Shown here: one piece after another, positions 33,273 through 40,224 of the stretch
Layout of the letters: every line of letters starts with the position of its first letter
Position numbering within the stretch: the stretch's first letter is position 1
Origin: CAIQPS01 sp964631965
GTDB lineage: Bacteria > Actinomycetota > Thermoleophilia > RBG-16-64-13
Assembly: GCA_964631965.1 (NCBI GenBank)
Contig: CAZWAR010000008.1
Coordinates: 1 to 40,224 of the forward strand
DNA length: 40,224 nt
Direction: 5' to 3'
Made by a program: the position numbers and the translations under genes
Notes under the pieces: model-generated
The model's database searches: none
Seen by the model: the letters and a program-made list of their open reading frames with translations, nothing else
What the model was told of the DNA's origin: nothing

Positions 33273-34257
33273 TCCTCCCACCGAGAAGACGGCGGAGCGC
33301 GCGGCTGGAAAAGCTCGCTCGTACACCCACGAAGCGCTCCGGCTCATCCAGCGGCTGCGCGAGCTGCGAGATCTGCCCGCGTTCCCCGACGGCTACAGTG
33401 AAGAGATCAAACGCATCCAGGATCGCATACAGCTCCTGCGTCGCGGGGGAGGCGTGCCCAGCCCGTGGGACGTGGTTCAAATAGCCCGTCACCAAGACCG
33501 GCCGCAGACCCTCGACTACATTCGACACATGCTTCCCGACTTCGTGGAATTGAAGGGCGACCGGCTCCGCGCCGACGACGCCGCCGTGGTCGGCGGTCTG
33601 GGCACTCTGGGCAACCGCTCGATCGTGCTCGTAGGTCATCAGAAGGGCCACAGCCTCGACGAACGGCAGGAACGCAGTTTTGGGATGGCCCGACCCGAAG
33701 GCTATCGCAAAGCCATGCGGTTGGCCCGGTTGGCGGAGAAGTTCGGGTTGCCCCTCGTGACCCTCGTCGACACGGGCGGGGCTTATCCGGGCAAGGACGC
33801 GGAAGAGGGCGGGCAGGCCGGTGCCATCGCCAACAGTATCCTGACCTTCACCGGGCTGAAGATCCCTACGGTGACGGTCATCATCGGGGAGGGCGGCTCG
33901 GGAGGGGCGCTGGGTCTGGCGGTGTGCGACCGCGTGCTCATGCTGGAGAACTCCATCTATTCCGTCATCTCCCCCGAGGGCTGCGCGGCTCTCCTCTGGC
34001 GCGATGCGGCTGAAGGCCCGAAGGCGGCCTCAGCCCTTCATCTCATCGCGATGGACCTGTTCGAGCTCGGTCTTGTCGACGGCGTGATCCCGGAACCGAC
34101 GGGGGGAGCCCACACGAACCATTCGGCCACCGCCAAGCGGGTGATGCGCCAGGTACAGTTGGCCATCAGCGAATTGGAGAAGGTCGACCCGGCGGAAAGA
34201 GTGCGCCTGCGCCACGAGAAGTACCTGCGCATGGGACGCTGGACCGAATCCGAGTGA
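33259..34257 (+). CDS. accA: Acetyl-CoA carboxylase carboxyltransferase alpha subunit AccA
   Basis: A 332-residue partner of AccD. Marks are IARHQDRPQTLDYI, the RSFGMARPEGYRKA segment, LVDTGGAYPGKDAEEGGQ and IGEGGSGGALGLA. ATG 33259 has GGAGGGGG upstream; GTG 33250 is an alternative. The biotin carrier (accB) and biotin carboxylase (accC) are not in the window. It is the last gene of the operon and converges on the HNH gene with 19 bases between them and no obvious terminator. Confidence 0.93.
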   Translation: MPEANPPTEKTAERAAGKARSYTHEALRLIQRLRELRDLPAFPDGYSEEIKRIQDRIQLLRRGGGVPSPWDVVQIARHQDRPQTLDYIRHMLPDFVELKGDRLRADDAAVVGGLGTLGNRSIVLVGHQKGHSLDERQERSFGMARPEGYRKAMRLARLAEKFGLPLVTLVDTGGAYPGKDAEEGGQAGAIANSILTFTGLKIPTVTVIIGEGGSGGALGLAVCDRVLMLENSIYSVISPEGCAALLWRDAAEGPKAASALHLIAMDLFELGLVDGVIPEPTGGAHTNHSATAKRVMRQVQLAISELEKVDPAERVRLRHEKYLRMGRWTESE

Positions 34258-34276
34258 CCCGCAGAGGCCCTCGCCC

Positions 34277-34780
34277 CTACGCCACCCTGTCGAGATAGGG
34301 TAGCCACGCTTGGGGGATCGTTCTCTGGGCGGCGAGCACGAAGTCGGAAAGCATCGGCGGTCGCGGCTTTCGTGATGGCCACATCCCAACTTCCTGGGGC
34401 AGACAAGCGCCTTTTCTGACGTTGCAGGGAGCGCAGGACGTGACCACGTTCTCCCAGGAACTTGCACCCCCCTTGCTTCGCGGGATGATGTGGTCGATGG
34501 TGAGATGCCGGGCGCTGCCGCAGTACTGGCAGCGGTAGCCGTCCCGGGCGAAGATGGCCCGCCGCGACACCCGGCGCGCGTTCGTTCGCGGGATCCGCAC
34601 GTACTCGACGAGCCTGATGACCGTGGGTACCGCGATGGAGGTCCTCTCCGACCGCATCAGCCCGGAGGTCAACTCGACCATCTCGGCCTTGCCCTTGAGG
34701 ATGAGGACGATGGCCCGATGGAGTGTGCAGACGTTCAGCGGTTCGTAGGTTGAGTTCAACACCAGAACTTGTCGGGACAT
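34277..34780 (-). CDS. HNH endonuclease
   Basis: A 167-residue protein. The first 60 residues (VLVLNSTYEPLNV, then a small beta-rich segment) are typical of a conserved actinobacterial HNH group. The nuclease core has zinc cysteines Cys84/Cys87 and Cys116/Cys119, the DH pair at 96-97 (LTIDHIIPRSKGG), and the WENVV and CNVRKG segments. It should be a metal-dependent DNA endonuclease of unknown physiological role. ATG 34780 has AGGAG directly upstream; the frame is open to 34843. Confidence 0.87.
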   Translation of the reverse strand: MSRQVLVLNSTYEPLNVCTLHRAIVLILKGKAEMVELTSGLMRSERTSIAVPTVIRLVEYVRIPRTNARRVSRRAIFARDGYRCQYCGSARHLTIDHIIPRSKGGASSWENVVTSCAPCNVRKGACLPQEVGMWPSRKPRPPMLSDFVLAAQRTIPQAWLPYLDRVA

Positions 34781-34817
34781 GCTCCTAATCCTTCTGTCCA
34801 GTACGTGCCTCGCGCCA

Positions 34818-34823
34818 ATTCTA
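34818..34823 (-). promoter_or_regulatory. Candidate -10 element TAGAAT for the HNH gene
   Basis: On the minus strand TAGAAT ends 37 bases before the ATG, a normal distance for an SD-led gene. No good -35 is seen. Confidence 0.4.
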
Positions 34824-34860
34824 GCAATCCGGGCCGTCTTCACGCCCCGCCGCGCACTGG

Positions 34861-34866
34861 TAGAAT
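34861..34866 (+). promoter_or_regulatory. Candidate -10 element TAGAAT for rarA
   Basis: Only six bases separate it from the rarA ATG, so transcription should begin at or next to the start codon. A weak -35 (TTCACG, 34839-34844) is 16 bases upstream. Confidence 0.5.
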
Positions 34867-34872
34867 CCGGGC

Positions 34873-36219
34873 ATGGAGGAGGACCTCTTCAGCTCCGGTC
34901 TCAGTGCCGATCTGTCCGAGAATGCCCCGCTGGCCGCCCGCATGCGCCCCCGGTCTTTGGGTGAGGTGGTGGGGCAGCATCGTCTCCTGGGAGAGGGGGC
35001 CCCGCTACGGGTAGCCATCGAGACCGGCACGGTCGGTTCGATGATCTTCTTCGGGCCGCCGGGGACCGGCAAGACCACTGTGGCCAGGCTGGTGGCGGCA
35101 GCGGTGGGGGCCGTGTACGAGGAACTGTCTGCGGTGAGCTCCGGCGTTGCGGAAGTCCGGAAGGTCATCGACAAGGCTCGCGACCGCCGGGCGCAGACCG
35201 GGCGCCGCACGGTGCTCTTCATCGACGAGATCCACCGCTTCTCGAAGGCCCAGCAGGACGCCCTCCTGCACGCTGTGGAGGATGGTGTGATCATGCTCAT
35301 CGGCGCCTCCACCGAAAACCCGTACTTCGAGGTGATACCGGCACTCATCTCGAGGTGCGAGCTGTATCAGTTCGAGCCGCTCCCCACGGCCGAGATCCGC
35401 GCCCTTCTCGATCGCGCGCTGGCAAACCCTGATGCCGGCGTGAAGATCGCAGATGTCGAGGTGCCGTCGGCCGTGCTCGATATGATCGCCGAGTCAGGCC
35501 TTGGGGATGCCCGGAAGGCGTTCAATTTGCTGGAGCGCTCCCTGGTCCTCGCCCGCGCGAGAGGCATGGATTCTCTCGATGCGGAAACTCTACAGCAGGC
35601 CGCCCAACGCAAGCTGGTGCTGTACGACAAACAGGCAGACGCTCACTACGATGTGATATCCGCTTTCATCAAGAGTCTTCGCGGATCCGACCCGGATGCC
35701 GCTCTCTACTACCTCGCCGTGATGCTCACCGGGGGCGAGGATCCCAAATTCATCGCCCGCCGGATGCTCATCTTCGCCTCGGAAGACATAGGAAACGCCG
35801 ATCCCCGGGCTCTGGAGATAGCCGTGGCCGTCTCGCGGGCCGTGGAGTTCGTGGGGATGCCCGAGTGCCGCATCAACCTGGCTCACGGAGTTACCTACTT
35901 GAGTTGCGCGCCGAAGTCCAACGCCTCCTACAAGGCCATAGACGCGGCCATCGCCGAGGTAGAGCAGCATGGAGCCCAGGCTCCTCCCGTGTTCCTCCGC
36001 AGTACCGGCTATTCGGGAGCGAAGACTCTTGGTCACGGCGTGGGCTATCAGTATCCTCATGACGCCGGGGGCTACAACGATCAGCGATATCTTCCGGATG
36101 AACTGGCTGGCACGGAGTTCTACCAGCCAACTGAGAACGGCCTGGAAGCGCGAATCAAGGAATTCCTAGGTCGTCTCCGTACTCTACGGGAAGGAGGAGG
36201 AAAGGACCCGGGTCGTTGA
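34873..36219 (+). CDS. rarA: Replication-associated recombination ATPase RarA (MgsA)
   Basis: A 448-residue AAA+ ATPase related to clamp loaders that acts at stalled replication forks. It has Walker A (GPPGTGKTT, 61-69), Walker B (VLFIDEIHR, 114-122), sensor 1 (GASTENPYFEV), sensor 2 region (GDARKAFNLLE) and the C-terminal tetramerisation domain with SLRGSDPDAALYYLA. Length is normal. No SD precedes ATG 34873, and the TAGAAT box is unusually close, consistent with a leaderless mRNA. It is divergent from the HNH gene. Confidence 0.92.
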   Translation: MEEDLFSSGLSADLSENAPLAARMRPRSLGEVVGQHRLLGEGAPLRVAIETGTVGSMIFFGPPGTGKTTVARLVAAAVGAVYEELSAVSSGVAEVRKVIDKARDRRAQTGRRTVLFIDEIHRFSKAQQDALLHAVEDGVIMLIGASTENPYFEVIPALISRCELYQFEPLPTAEIRALLDRALANPDAGVKIADVEVPSAVLDMIAESGLGDARKAFNLLERSLVLARARGMDSLDAETLQQAAQRKLVLYDKQADAHYDVISAFIKSLRGSDPDAALYYLAVMLTGGEDPKFIARRMLIFASEDIGNADPRALEIAVAVSRAVEFVGMPECRINLAHGVTYLSCAPKSNASYKAIDAAIAEVEQHGAQAPPVFLRSTGYSGAKTLGHGVGYQYPHDAGGYNDQRYLPDELAGTEFYQPTENGLEARIKEFLGRLRTLREGGGKDPGR

Positions 36220-36373
36220 GCGTGAGTCAAGGTTCTCCCTGCGACGGCCGATAAATGATAGGTCTCCACCACGTGCCGTGGCGAAAAGGCGGAAGAGGTT
36301 GCTGCTAAAGTTGGAGCTACTGCTGTCGGGCAGCGACAGCGAAGATCGGTTGGCGCTCAGGAAGGGGCTCAGC

Positions 36374-38011
36374 ATGGATGGGTTCTTGAGGATATTGCTC
36401 GGAGGAGCCGTGGGTGCTGTCTTCGGTATCCTCTTTATGAAGAAGCAAGGCCGGCAGGCTCAGGATAAGAAGACACTGCCTCCACCCGTTTCCTCCAGAC
36501 CCACCGAGACCCCTCAGGGGCAGGGCGCGCCCGGCGGGCAGCCGGCGCAGCCCTTCCAGCCGAGTCAGCCGGCACCATCGTCGGCTCCGTCCCAAGGCTA
36601 CTACAGCCGGCCGGTCGCGCAACCCGCTCCTGAGGCGTATGCTCCCCCGGTGCTCCAGGCCCCGCCGGAGCCTGCCGGCGAAGCGGCGGCGACCTGGTGG
36701 GTCCCGCCGGTTGCAGATGTAGCTCGGCCGAGCGACGCCCCCGCTCCGCCTGTCGATTTGGCGCCCTCGGCCCCGGTGGCCGCGCCTCATGTAGAACAGG
36801 TGCCACCCGCGGTTCAGGAAGCCCCTCCCGCGGCTGCGGAAACGCGGCCTGCTGCTACGGCTCCTGAACAGCCGGAGCCTGGGCTTACCGGTCAGCCCGC
36901 CGCTGCCCCCGAGCCATCGATGACCTCCGCTCTCGCAGCTCCGGCCGAACCAGCCGCCCTCGTTGTTCCGGAAACGGTGGAGGAGGAAGTCCCGGCGGCC
37001 GAGTCGGTCGAAGAGGAGCAGTTCCCCGATTCAGCCGGCATGCTCGCGATCGAGTCCGAGATCGTCTTCAGCCCCGAAGTGCTGGAAAGCCCCGTCCCCG
37101 GAGCCGGCTGGGAACCGTCCGCCGCTTTCCTCAGGGAGGACGCCGAGCTCGGGGAGTTGTTGCCGGTCATGCCGGAGGATGTGCGGCCGTACGAAGGCCC
37201 GCAGGTAGGGGAGAAGGACACGACCCCAGAAGATCACGATACCTGGATGGCGGCCGGGTGGCCGGAGATAGCCGAAACAGCCGCCGCCGAATCAGCTGCA
37301 GCCTTCAACGAGGAGGTCCGGGCCGCCGAGCAGCCCGTTGCCGAGACTCAGTTCGCCGAGACTCAGTTCACCGGGCAGCCGGTGACGGACGAGGGGCTTA
37401 CCGAACGGGAGTTCGAACAAGCCGACGTGTTCGAGGCTGAGGAGACCCGGAAAGAGCAGCCCTCTCCGCCCGCGCCCTCGAGCGAGCCCGCGATGCCCTT
37501 CCTCGGAGCGGCCGGCCCCGTCGCTCAGGCTGAGCCGAGCGGGGTAGCGGCCGAGGCTGCTCTGGGCGATGACCTCAAGTCCAGGATAGAGGAGACGAGA
37601 AGGCGCATCCGAGAGGAGCTGGAGAGGCCGTTTGCCGCTGTCGATCAAGAGCCCGTTCCAGCCGAGGCCAGACCCCCCGTCTCGGGACTCGCCCCGCCCC
37701 CGGCGACCGACGATGACGATACGATGCAGGTGGCCGCTGCCGCCTTTGGTGCCGTCCCGGAACAGCCCACCGCGGCCGCACAGGTGTCCACAGACGGCAA
37801 CGGGTCCGACTACGACGCGATGCGGGCCCGCATCGAATTGACGCGAAGCAGGCTGAAAGCCAAGGCTTTCGACGCCATGATGGCGGGAGAGTCGGCTCTT
37901 CTCGGTCGGAACCCAGGCGACGAGTTGGTGAGCCCTCCGGCTCACAAACTGTCGGTCGATAGTGAGATCGAGCAAACGGTCGACAACACGCTTCGCGAAG
38001 AGGATCGCTGA
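36374..38011 (+). CDS. Membrane-anchored Pro/Ala/Glu-rich protein of unknown function
   Basis: A 545-residue protein. A single membrane helix at about 5-22 (LLGGAVGAVFGILF) is followed by a basic stretch, then about 370 residues rich in Pro, Ala, Glu and Gln that are probably disordered and become acidic. Two similar amphipathic helices lie near the C-terminus (about 399-420, SRIEETRRRIREEL; about 480-505, ARIELTRSRLKAK). With a short N-terminus the tail is probably cytoplasmic. ATG 36374 has AAGGGG six bases upstream; GTG 36278 would add 32 basic residues. I do not recognise a family; a scaffold or adaptor role is a guess. Confidence 0.65.
   Translation: MDGFLRILLGGAVGAVFGILFMKKQGRQAQDKKTLPPPVSSRPTETPQGQGAPGGQPAQPFQPSQPAPSSAPSQGYYSRPVAQPAPEAYAPPVLQAPPEPAGEAAATWWVPPVADVARPSDAPAPPVDLAPSAPVAAPHVEQVPPAVQEAPPAAAETRPAATAPEQPEPGLTGQPAAAPEPSMTSALAAPAEPAALVVPETVEEEVPAAESVEEEQFPDSAGMLAIESEIVFSPEVLESPVPGAGWEPSAAFLREDAELGELLPVMPEDVRPYEGPQVGEKDTTPEDHDTWMAAGWPEIAETAAAESAAAFNEEVRAAEQPVAETQFAETQFTGQPVTDEGLTEREFEQADVFEAEETRKEQPSPPAPSSEPAMPFLGAAGPVAQAEPSGVAAEAALGDDLKSRIEETRRRIREELERPFAAVDQEPVPAEARPPVSGLAPPPATDDDDTMQVAAAAFGAVPEQPTAAAQVSTDGNGSDYDAMRARIELTRSRLKAKAFDAMMAGESALLGRNPGDELVSPPAHKLSVDSEIEQTVDNTLREEDR
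37340..37369 (+). repeat. Exact tandem duplication of 15 bases
   Basis: GCCGAGACTCAGTTC occurs twice in a row and encodes AETQF twice inside the disordered region of the Pro/Ala/Glu-rich protein. Confidence 0.9.
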
Positions 38012-38116
38012 CAAGAGTCCCGACGCCTACTCCGGCAGCCAACGATCCACGCCGGTGCCGGTCGATGCGTGGCGCTGTCGGATCGAGCGAGTGATCGGCC
38101 GAAACGACGCGTATCC

Positions 38117-39193
38117 CTAGGAGCTGACGCTCCCCGGATCGTCCTCGGCGGGAGGCAGGAAATCTTCCTCCTGATGGGCGGCGCGCGGCACGTGCAGCGG
38201 CCGGCGGAAGAGATTGCGAAGATCGGTCCAGGCAGCGTCCCGCGACCCGTCGACGATCTCCAGGAACCCCTTGACCTTGGCGTTGAGATTGTCGACGTGA
38301 TGCAGGATGAGCGCTTCGATGGTCTTCGGCCGCTTCGGTGACCCCCATTCCAGCTCGCCGTGGTGGCTGACTATGCAGTGAAGCAACTGCTGCAGCTTTG
38401 GCTCGGGGAAGGAAGGGAGTTCCGAAGCCTTTTCCGACACCATCATGACCCCCTGGATGACGTGTCCGAGAAACTTGCCGGCGTCGGTGAAGTCAATAGC
38501 GGTGTCGAAGGCGAGTTCCCGAGTCTTGCCGATGTCGTGCAGCAAAGCTGCGGTCAGCAGCAGATCACGGTCCACCCGCCCGTATTGTTGAGCCACGAAG
38601 TCGCACATCTCGGCGACGCTCACGGTGTGCTCCACGAGTCCGCCGAGGTAGGCATGATGGTAGACCTTGGCCGCAGGCGCCGAGGTGAATGTCTCGAAGA
38701 AGGCGTCGTCGCCGAAGATGAGTTGCAGGAGAGCTGCGTAGTCACGATCGTACACCGAGCCGACGTGGAACTGCAGAAAGCCTCTCAACTCCTCGATGTC
38801 GCGGTAGGTGGACGGGAGGAAGTCGCGCGGCTCCGCGGACCCGGCCGGGGCTGGGACAACCCGGGTGGCTTCCAGCTGGGGCTTGCCCTGATACTCGGTG
38901 ACTCGGGCGCACAGCATGACCAGGTCGCCGGCCTTTACGTCTCCGCCGACCGACGACACTTCCCAGACAGTGCAATCGACAGTGCCGGTACGGTCTCCTA
39001 CACGGAGCTTGTAGAAGGGCTTCCCCGCACGGGTCTGGCGCGTCTCTCTGGCGGAGAGCAGGTAGATGCCCTCTACGCTCGTGCCCGGGACGAGTTCGCT
39101 CACAGCCACTCGGGGCGGCGCGGAGGGAGACCTCCGGTCATCTGGCCGCTGCGGGTCGACCGAGGCGCCGAGATCGAGTTGGTCATTGTTCAT
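38117..39193 (-). CDS. YhaM-like OB-fold/HD-domain 3'-5' exonuclease
   Basis: A 358-residue protein. A disordered N-terminus (1-30) leads to an OB fold (about 35-115; FYKLRVGDRTGTVDCTVW) and an HD phosphohydrolase domain (about 175-310) with HHAYLGGLVEHT (His189), LLHDIGKTREL (His219, Asp220), IVSHHGE and LHHVDNLNAKV. The arrangement matches the YhaM family of metal-dependent 3'-5' nucleases. ATG 39193 is preceded by GAGG. Its 3' end converges on the Pro/Ala/Glu-rich gene. Confidence 0.85.
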   Translation of the reverse strand: MNNDQLDLGASVDPQRPDDRRSPSAPPRVAVSELVPGTSVEGIYLLSARETRQTRAGKPFYKLRVGDRTGTVDCTVWEVSSVGGDVKAGDLVMLCARVTEYQGKPQLEATRVVPAPAGSAEPRDFLPSTYRDIEELRGFLQFHVGSVYDRDYAALLQLIFGDDAFFETFTSAPAAKVYHHAYLGGLVEHTVSVAEMCDFVAQQYGRVDRDLLLTAALLHDIGKTRELAFDTAIDFTDAGKFLGHVIQGVMMVSEKASELPSFPEPKLQQLLHCIVSHHGELEWGSPKRPKTIEALILHHVDNLNAKVKGFLEIVDGSRDAAWTDLRNLFRRPLHVPRAAHQEEDFLPPAEDDPGSVSS

Positions 39194-39223
39194 GCGTCCT
39201 CGCTTGGCGTGTAGCTCGACCTC

Positions 39224-39229
39224 ATTCTA
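39224..39229 (-). promoter_or_regulatory. Candidate -10 element TAGAAT for the YhaM-like gene
   Basis: On the minus strand the hexamer ends 30 bases before the ATG. No consensus -35 is seen at 16-18 bases. Confidence 0.4.
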
Positions 39230-39282
39230 GCGGAGCGCGCGGACAGAGGCCGCGAAGAGACGTTGAGTGCCGCGGAGCATCA

Positions 39283-40224
39283 TCAGTGCGGTAGGAACGG
39301 GAGCCGGCCCTCGCCTCGCGTCCGCTTGTTGTAGAAGAAGAGAGCCGGGATCACTGCAACGCCGATTGTGATCGCGGCTATGAGGAAAAAGTTGCTGAAA
39401 ACGGTGTGGAGGGCGTTGTCGATGGCTGCCTCTGCCGCGTTCTTCATCGCCTGCCACTGGGCGTCGCTTACCCCAGCCGGCTTCACGATGGGGATGATGA
39501 CGTCCTTGGTGAGGGAATTGTAGCGGCGCACGCCCCAGGAGCTGAGCGCCGAGAGCGCCATGACCATGCCGACGATGCGAGAGACCGTCACGAGAGCCGC
39601 CCCGGTGGCCATCCAGCGGCTGCCGGCTGCGTGGGTCGCCGTCGCTCCGATGGGCCCGACGACCAGCCCGAACCCGAAGCCGCTGATGAGGAGATCCCGG
39701 AGCATCAGGAGTTGACCTGGTTCGAGCGGCCACTGGCTCACGAGGAAGAAACCCGCGCATGCCACGAGGAAACCCAGTATCGCCACAGCTCGATAGCCGA
39801 CGTAGTCCGCCAATAGACCCCCTATCACGGCGCCTACCGGGATCATGCCCACGAGTTCGATCAGCAGGATGGCGCTGCCCAGCTCCGAAAGCCCGAACAG
39901 CGTGTTTGCGTAGAGCGGTATCTCTACCATTCCGATGATCAGGGCGGCTCCCAGGAGGAAGTGAGCGATATTGGCTGCGGCGAACGGTGGCCTGCGGAAC
40001 AGTGCGAGCCGGACGAGTGGTCGTTCTTGCCGCCGTTCGTAGAGGATGAACAAGATGAAGGCGACGGCGGCGGCCACGAGCAACGGCCAGCGGAAGAGAC
40101 TCCCCCCCTCGCTCGGTCCGCCCGTACCCGTGTTCACCCCGCCGGCGCCACCCAGCCCACCCAACCCAAATGGTACGCCAGCCCAAGAGGCGGCCAAGAG
40201 CACCCCCCCCACATAGTAGACCCC
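39283..40224 (-). CDS. MFS transporter, C-terminal part (runs off the window)
   Basis: The frame is open to the right edge, so the 5' end is missing; a GTG at 40212 is probably not the true start because the residues before it are also membrane-like. About seven membrane helices are visible. The ERRQERPLVRLALFRR segment between helices is typical of the 14-helix DHA2 drug-efflux group, which suggests a proton-driven exporter; the substrate is unknown. A Gly-rich stretch (GLGGLGGAGG) and a 60-residue extracytoplasmic loop near the end (VKPAGVSDAQWQAMK) are notable. The gene ends 89 bases upstream of the YhaM-like start on the same strand. Confidence 0.8.
   Translation of the reverse strand, partial: GVYYVGGVLLAASWAGVPFGLGGLGGAGGVNTGTGGPSEGGSLFRWPLLVAAAVAFILFILYERRQERPLVRLALFRRPPFAAANIAHFLLGAALIIGMVEIPLYANTLFGLSELGSAILLIELVGMIPVGAVIGGLLADYVGYRAVAILGFLVACAGFFLVSQWPLEPGQLLMLRDLLISGFGFGLVVGPIGATATHAAGSRWMATGAALVTVSRIVGMVMALSALSSWGVRRYNSLTKDVIIPIVKPAGVSDAQWQAMKNAAEAAIDNALHTVFSNFFLIAAITIGVAVIPALFFYNKRTRGEGRLPFLPH

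Noticed and set aside
40202..40210. Run of C near the right edge
   Set aside because: A short homopolymer inside the MFS coding frame (Gly codons); no sign of phase variation can be judged from one copy.
1..40224. CRISPR array, insertion sequence, prophage or rRNA
   Set aside because: No regularly spaced repeats, transposase, integrase, phage structural genes or ribosomal RNA stretches were seen.

Overview
The window is high-GC bacterial DNA, densely packed on both strands, with many GTG/TTG starts, strong Shine-Dalgarno (SD) sequences and 1-4 base stop/start overlaps. The gene set points to an actinobacterial lineage outside the mycobacteria and streptomycetes. Supporting this are a DEDDh exonuclease/GIY-YIG fusion, an HNH endonuclease of a type common in Actinobacteria, separate AccA and AccD subunits, FabZ, and a two-subunit class I fumarase next to sdhCDAB. 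This placement is an inference from gene content only. Two runs of N (100 at 6197-6296, 10 at 13919-13928) and a doubly frameshifted gene show that the sequence is a draft assembly.

Layout. 1-5.8 kb is a surface-glycan locus: a Wzz-like chain-length protein, a MurA-type enolpyruvyl transferase, a glycosyltransferase, then a convergent O-antigen-ligase-like protein and a divergent acyltransferase. 6.0-8.1 kb holds a secreted L,D-transpeptidase with repeated beta-rich domains, broken by an assembly gap. 8.1-9.8 kb holds a frameshifted M28 peptidase lipoprotein and a small PH-like protein. 10.0-14.6 kb is a tightly coupled TCA operon, fumarase alpha/beta followed by sdhC-sdhD-sdhA-sdhB, so succinate is oxidised to fumarate and hydrated to malate by one transcription unit. 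15-15.7 kb has a DUF488 protein and a tautomerase-like protein.

15.7-20.7 kb (minus strand) is a CocE-type hydrolase translationally coupled to a D-lactate/glycolate-dehydrogenase-like FAD/Fe-S protein. CorA, a membrane protein with a degenerate M28 domain, and MoeA follow. At 25.2-25.5 kb a well-formed promoter drives a structured RNA of about 110 nt ending in an intrinsic terminator just before a 62-residue helix-turn-helix-like gene; I consider this the best candidate for something undescribed. 25.6-27.6 kb is the exonuclease/UvrC-like fusion.

27.8-34.3 kb is a fatty-acid operon, fabZ-fabH-fabD-fabG-fabF-accD-accA, covering malonyl-CoA formation, malonyl transfer, condensation, reduction and dehydration; acpP, accB/accC and fabI are absent. 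The right end has an HNH endonuclease, RarA (possibly leaderless), a membrane-anchored Pro/Ala/Glu-rich protein of unknown function, a YhaM-like OB/HD nuclease, and the 3' part of an MFS transporter running off the window. I see no rRNA, tRNA, CRISPR array, insertion sequence or prophage.
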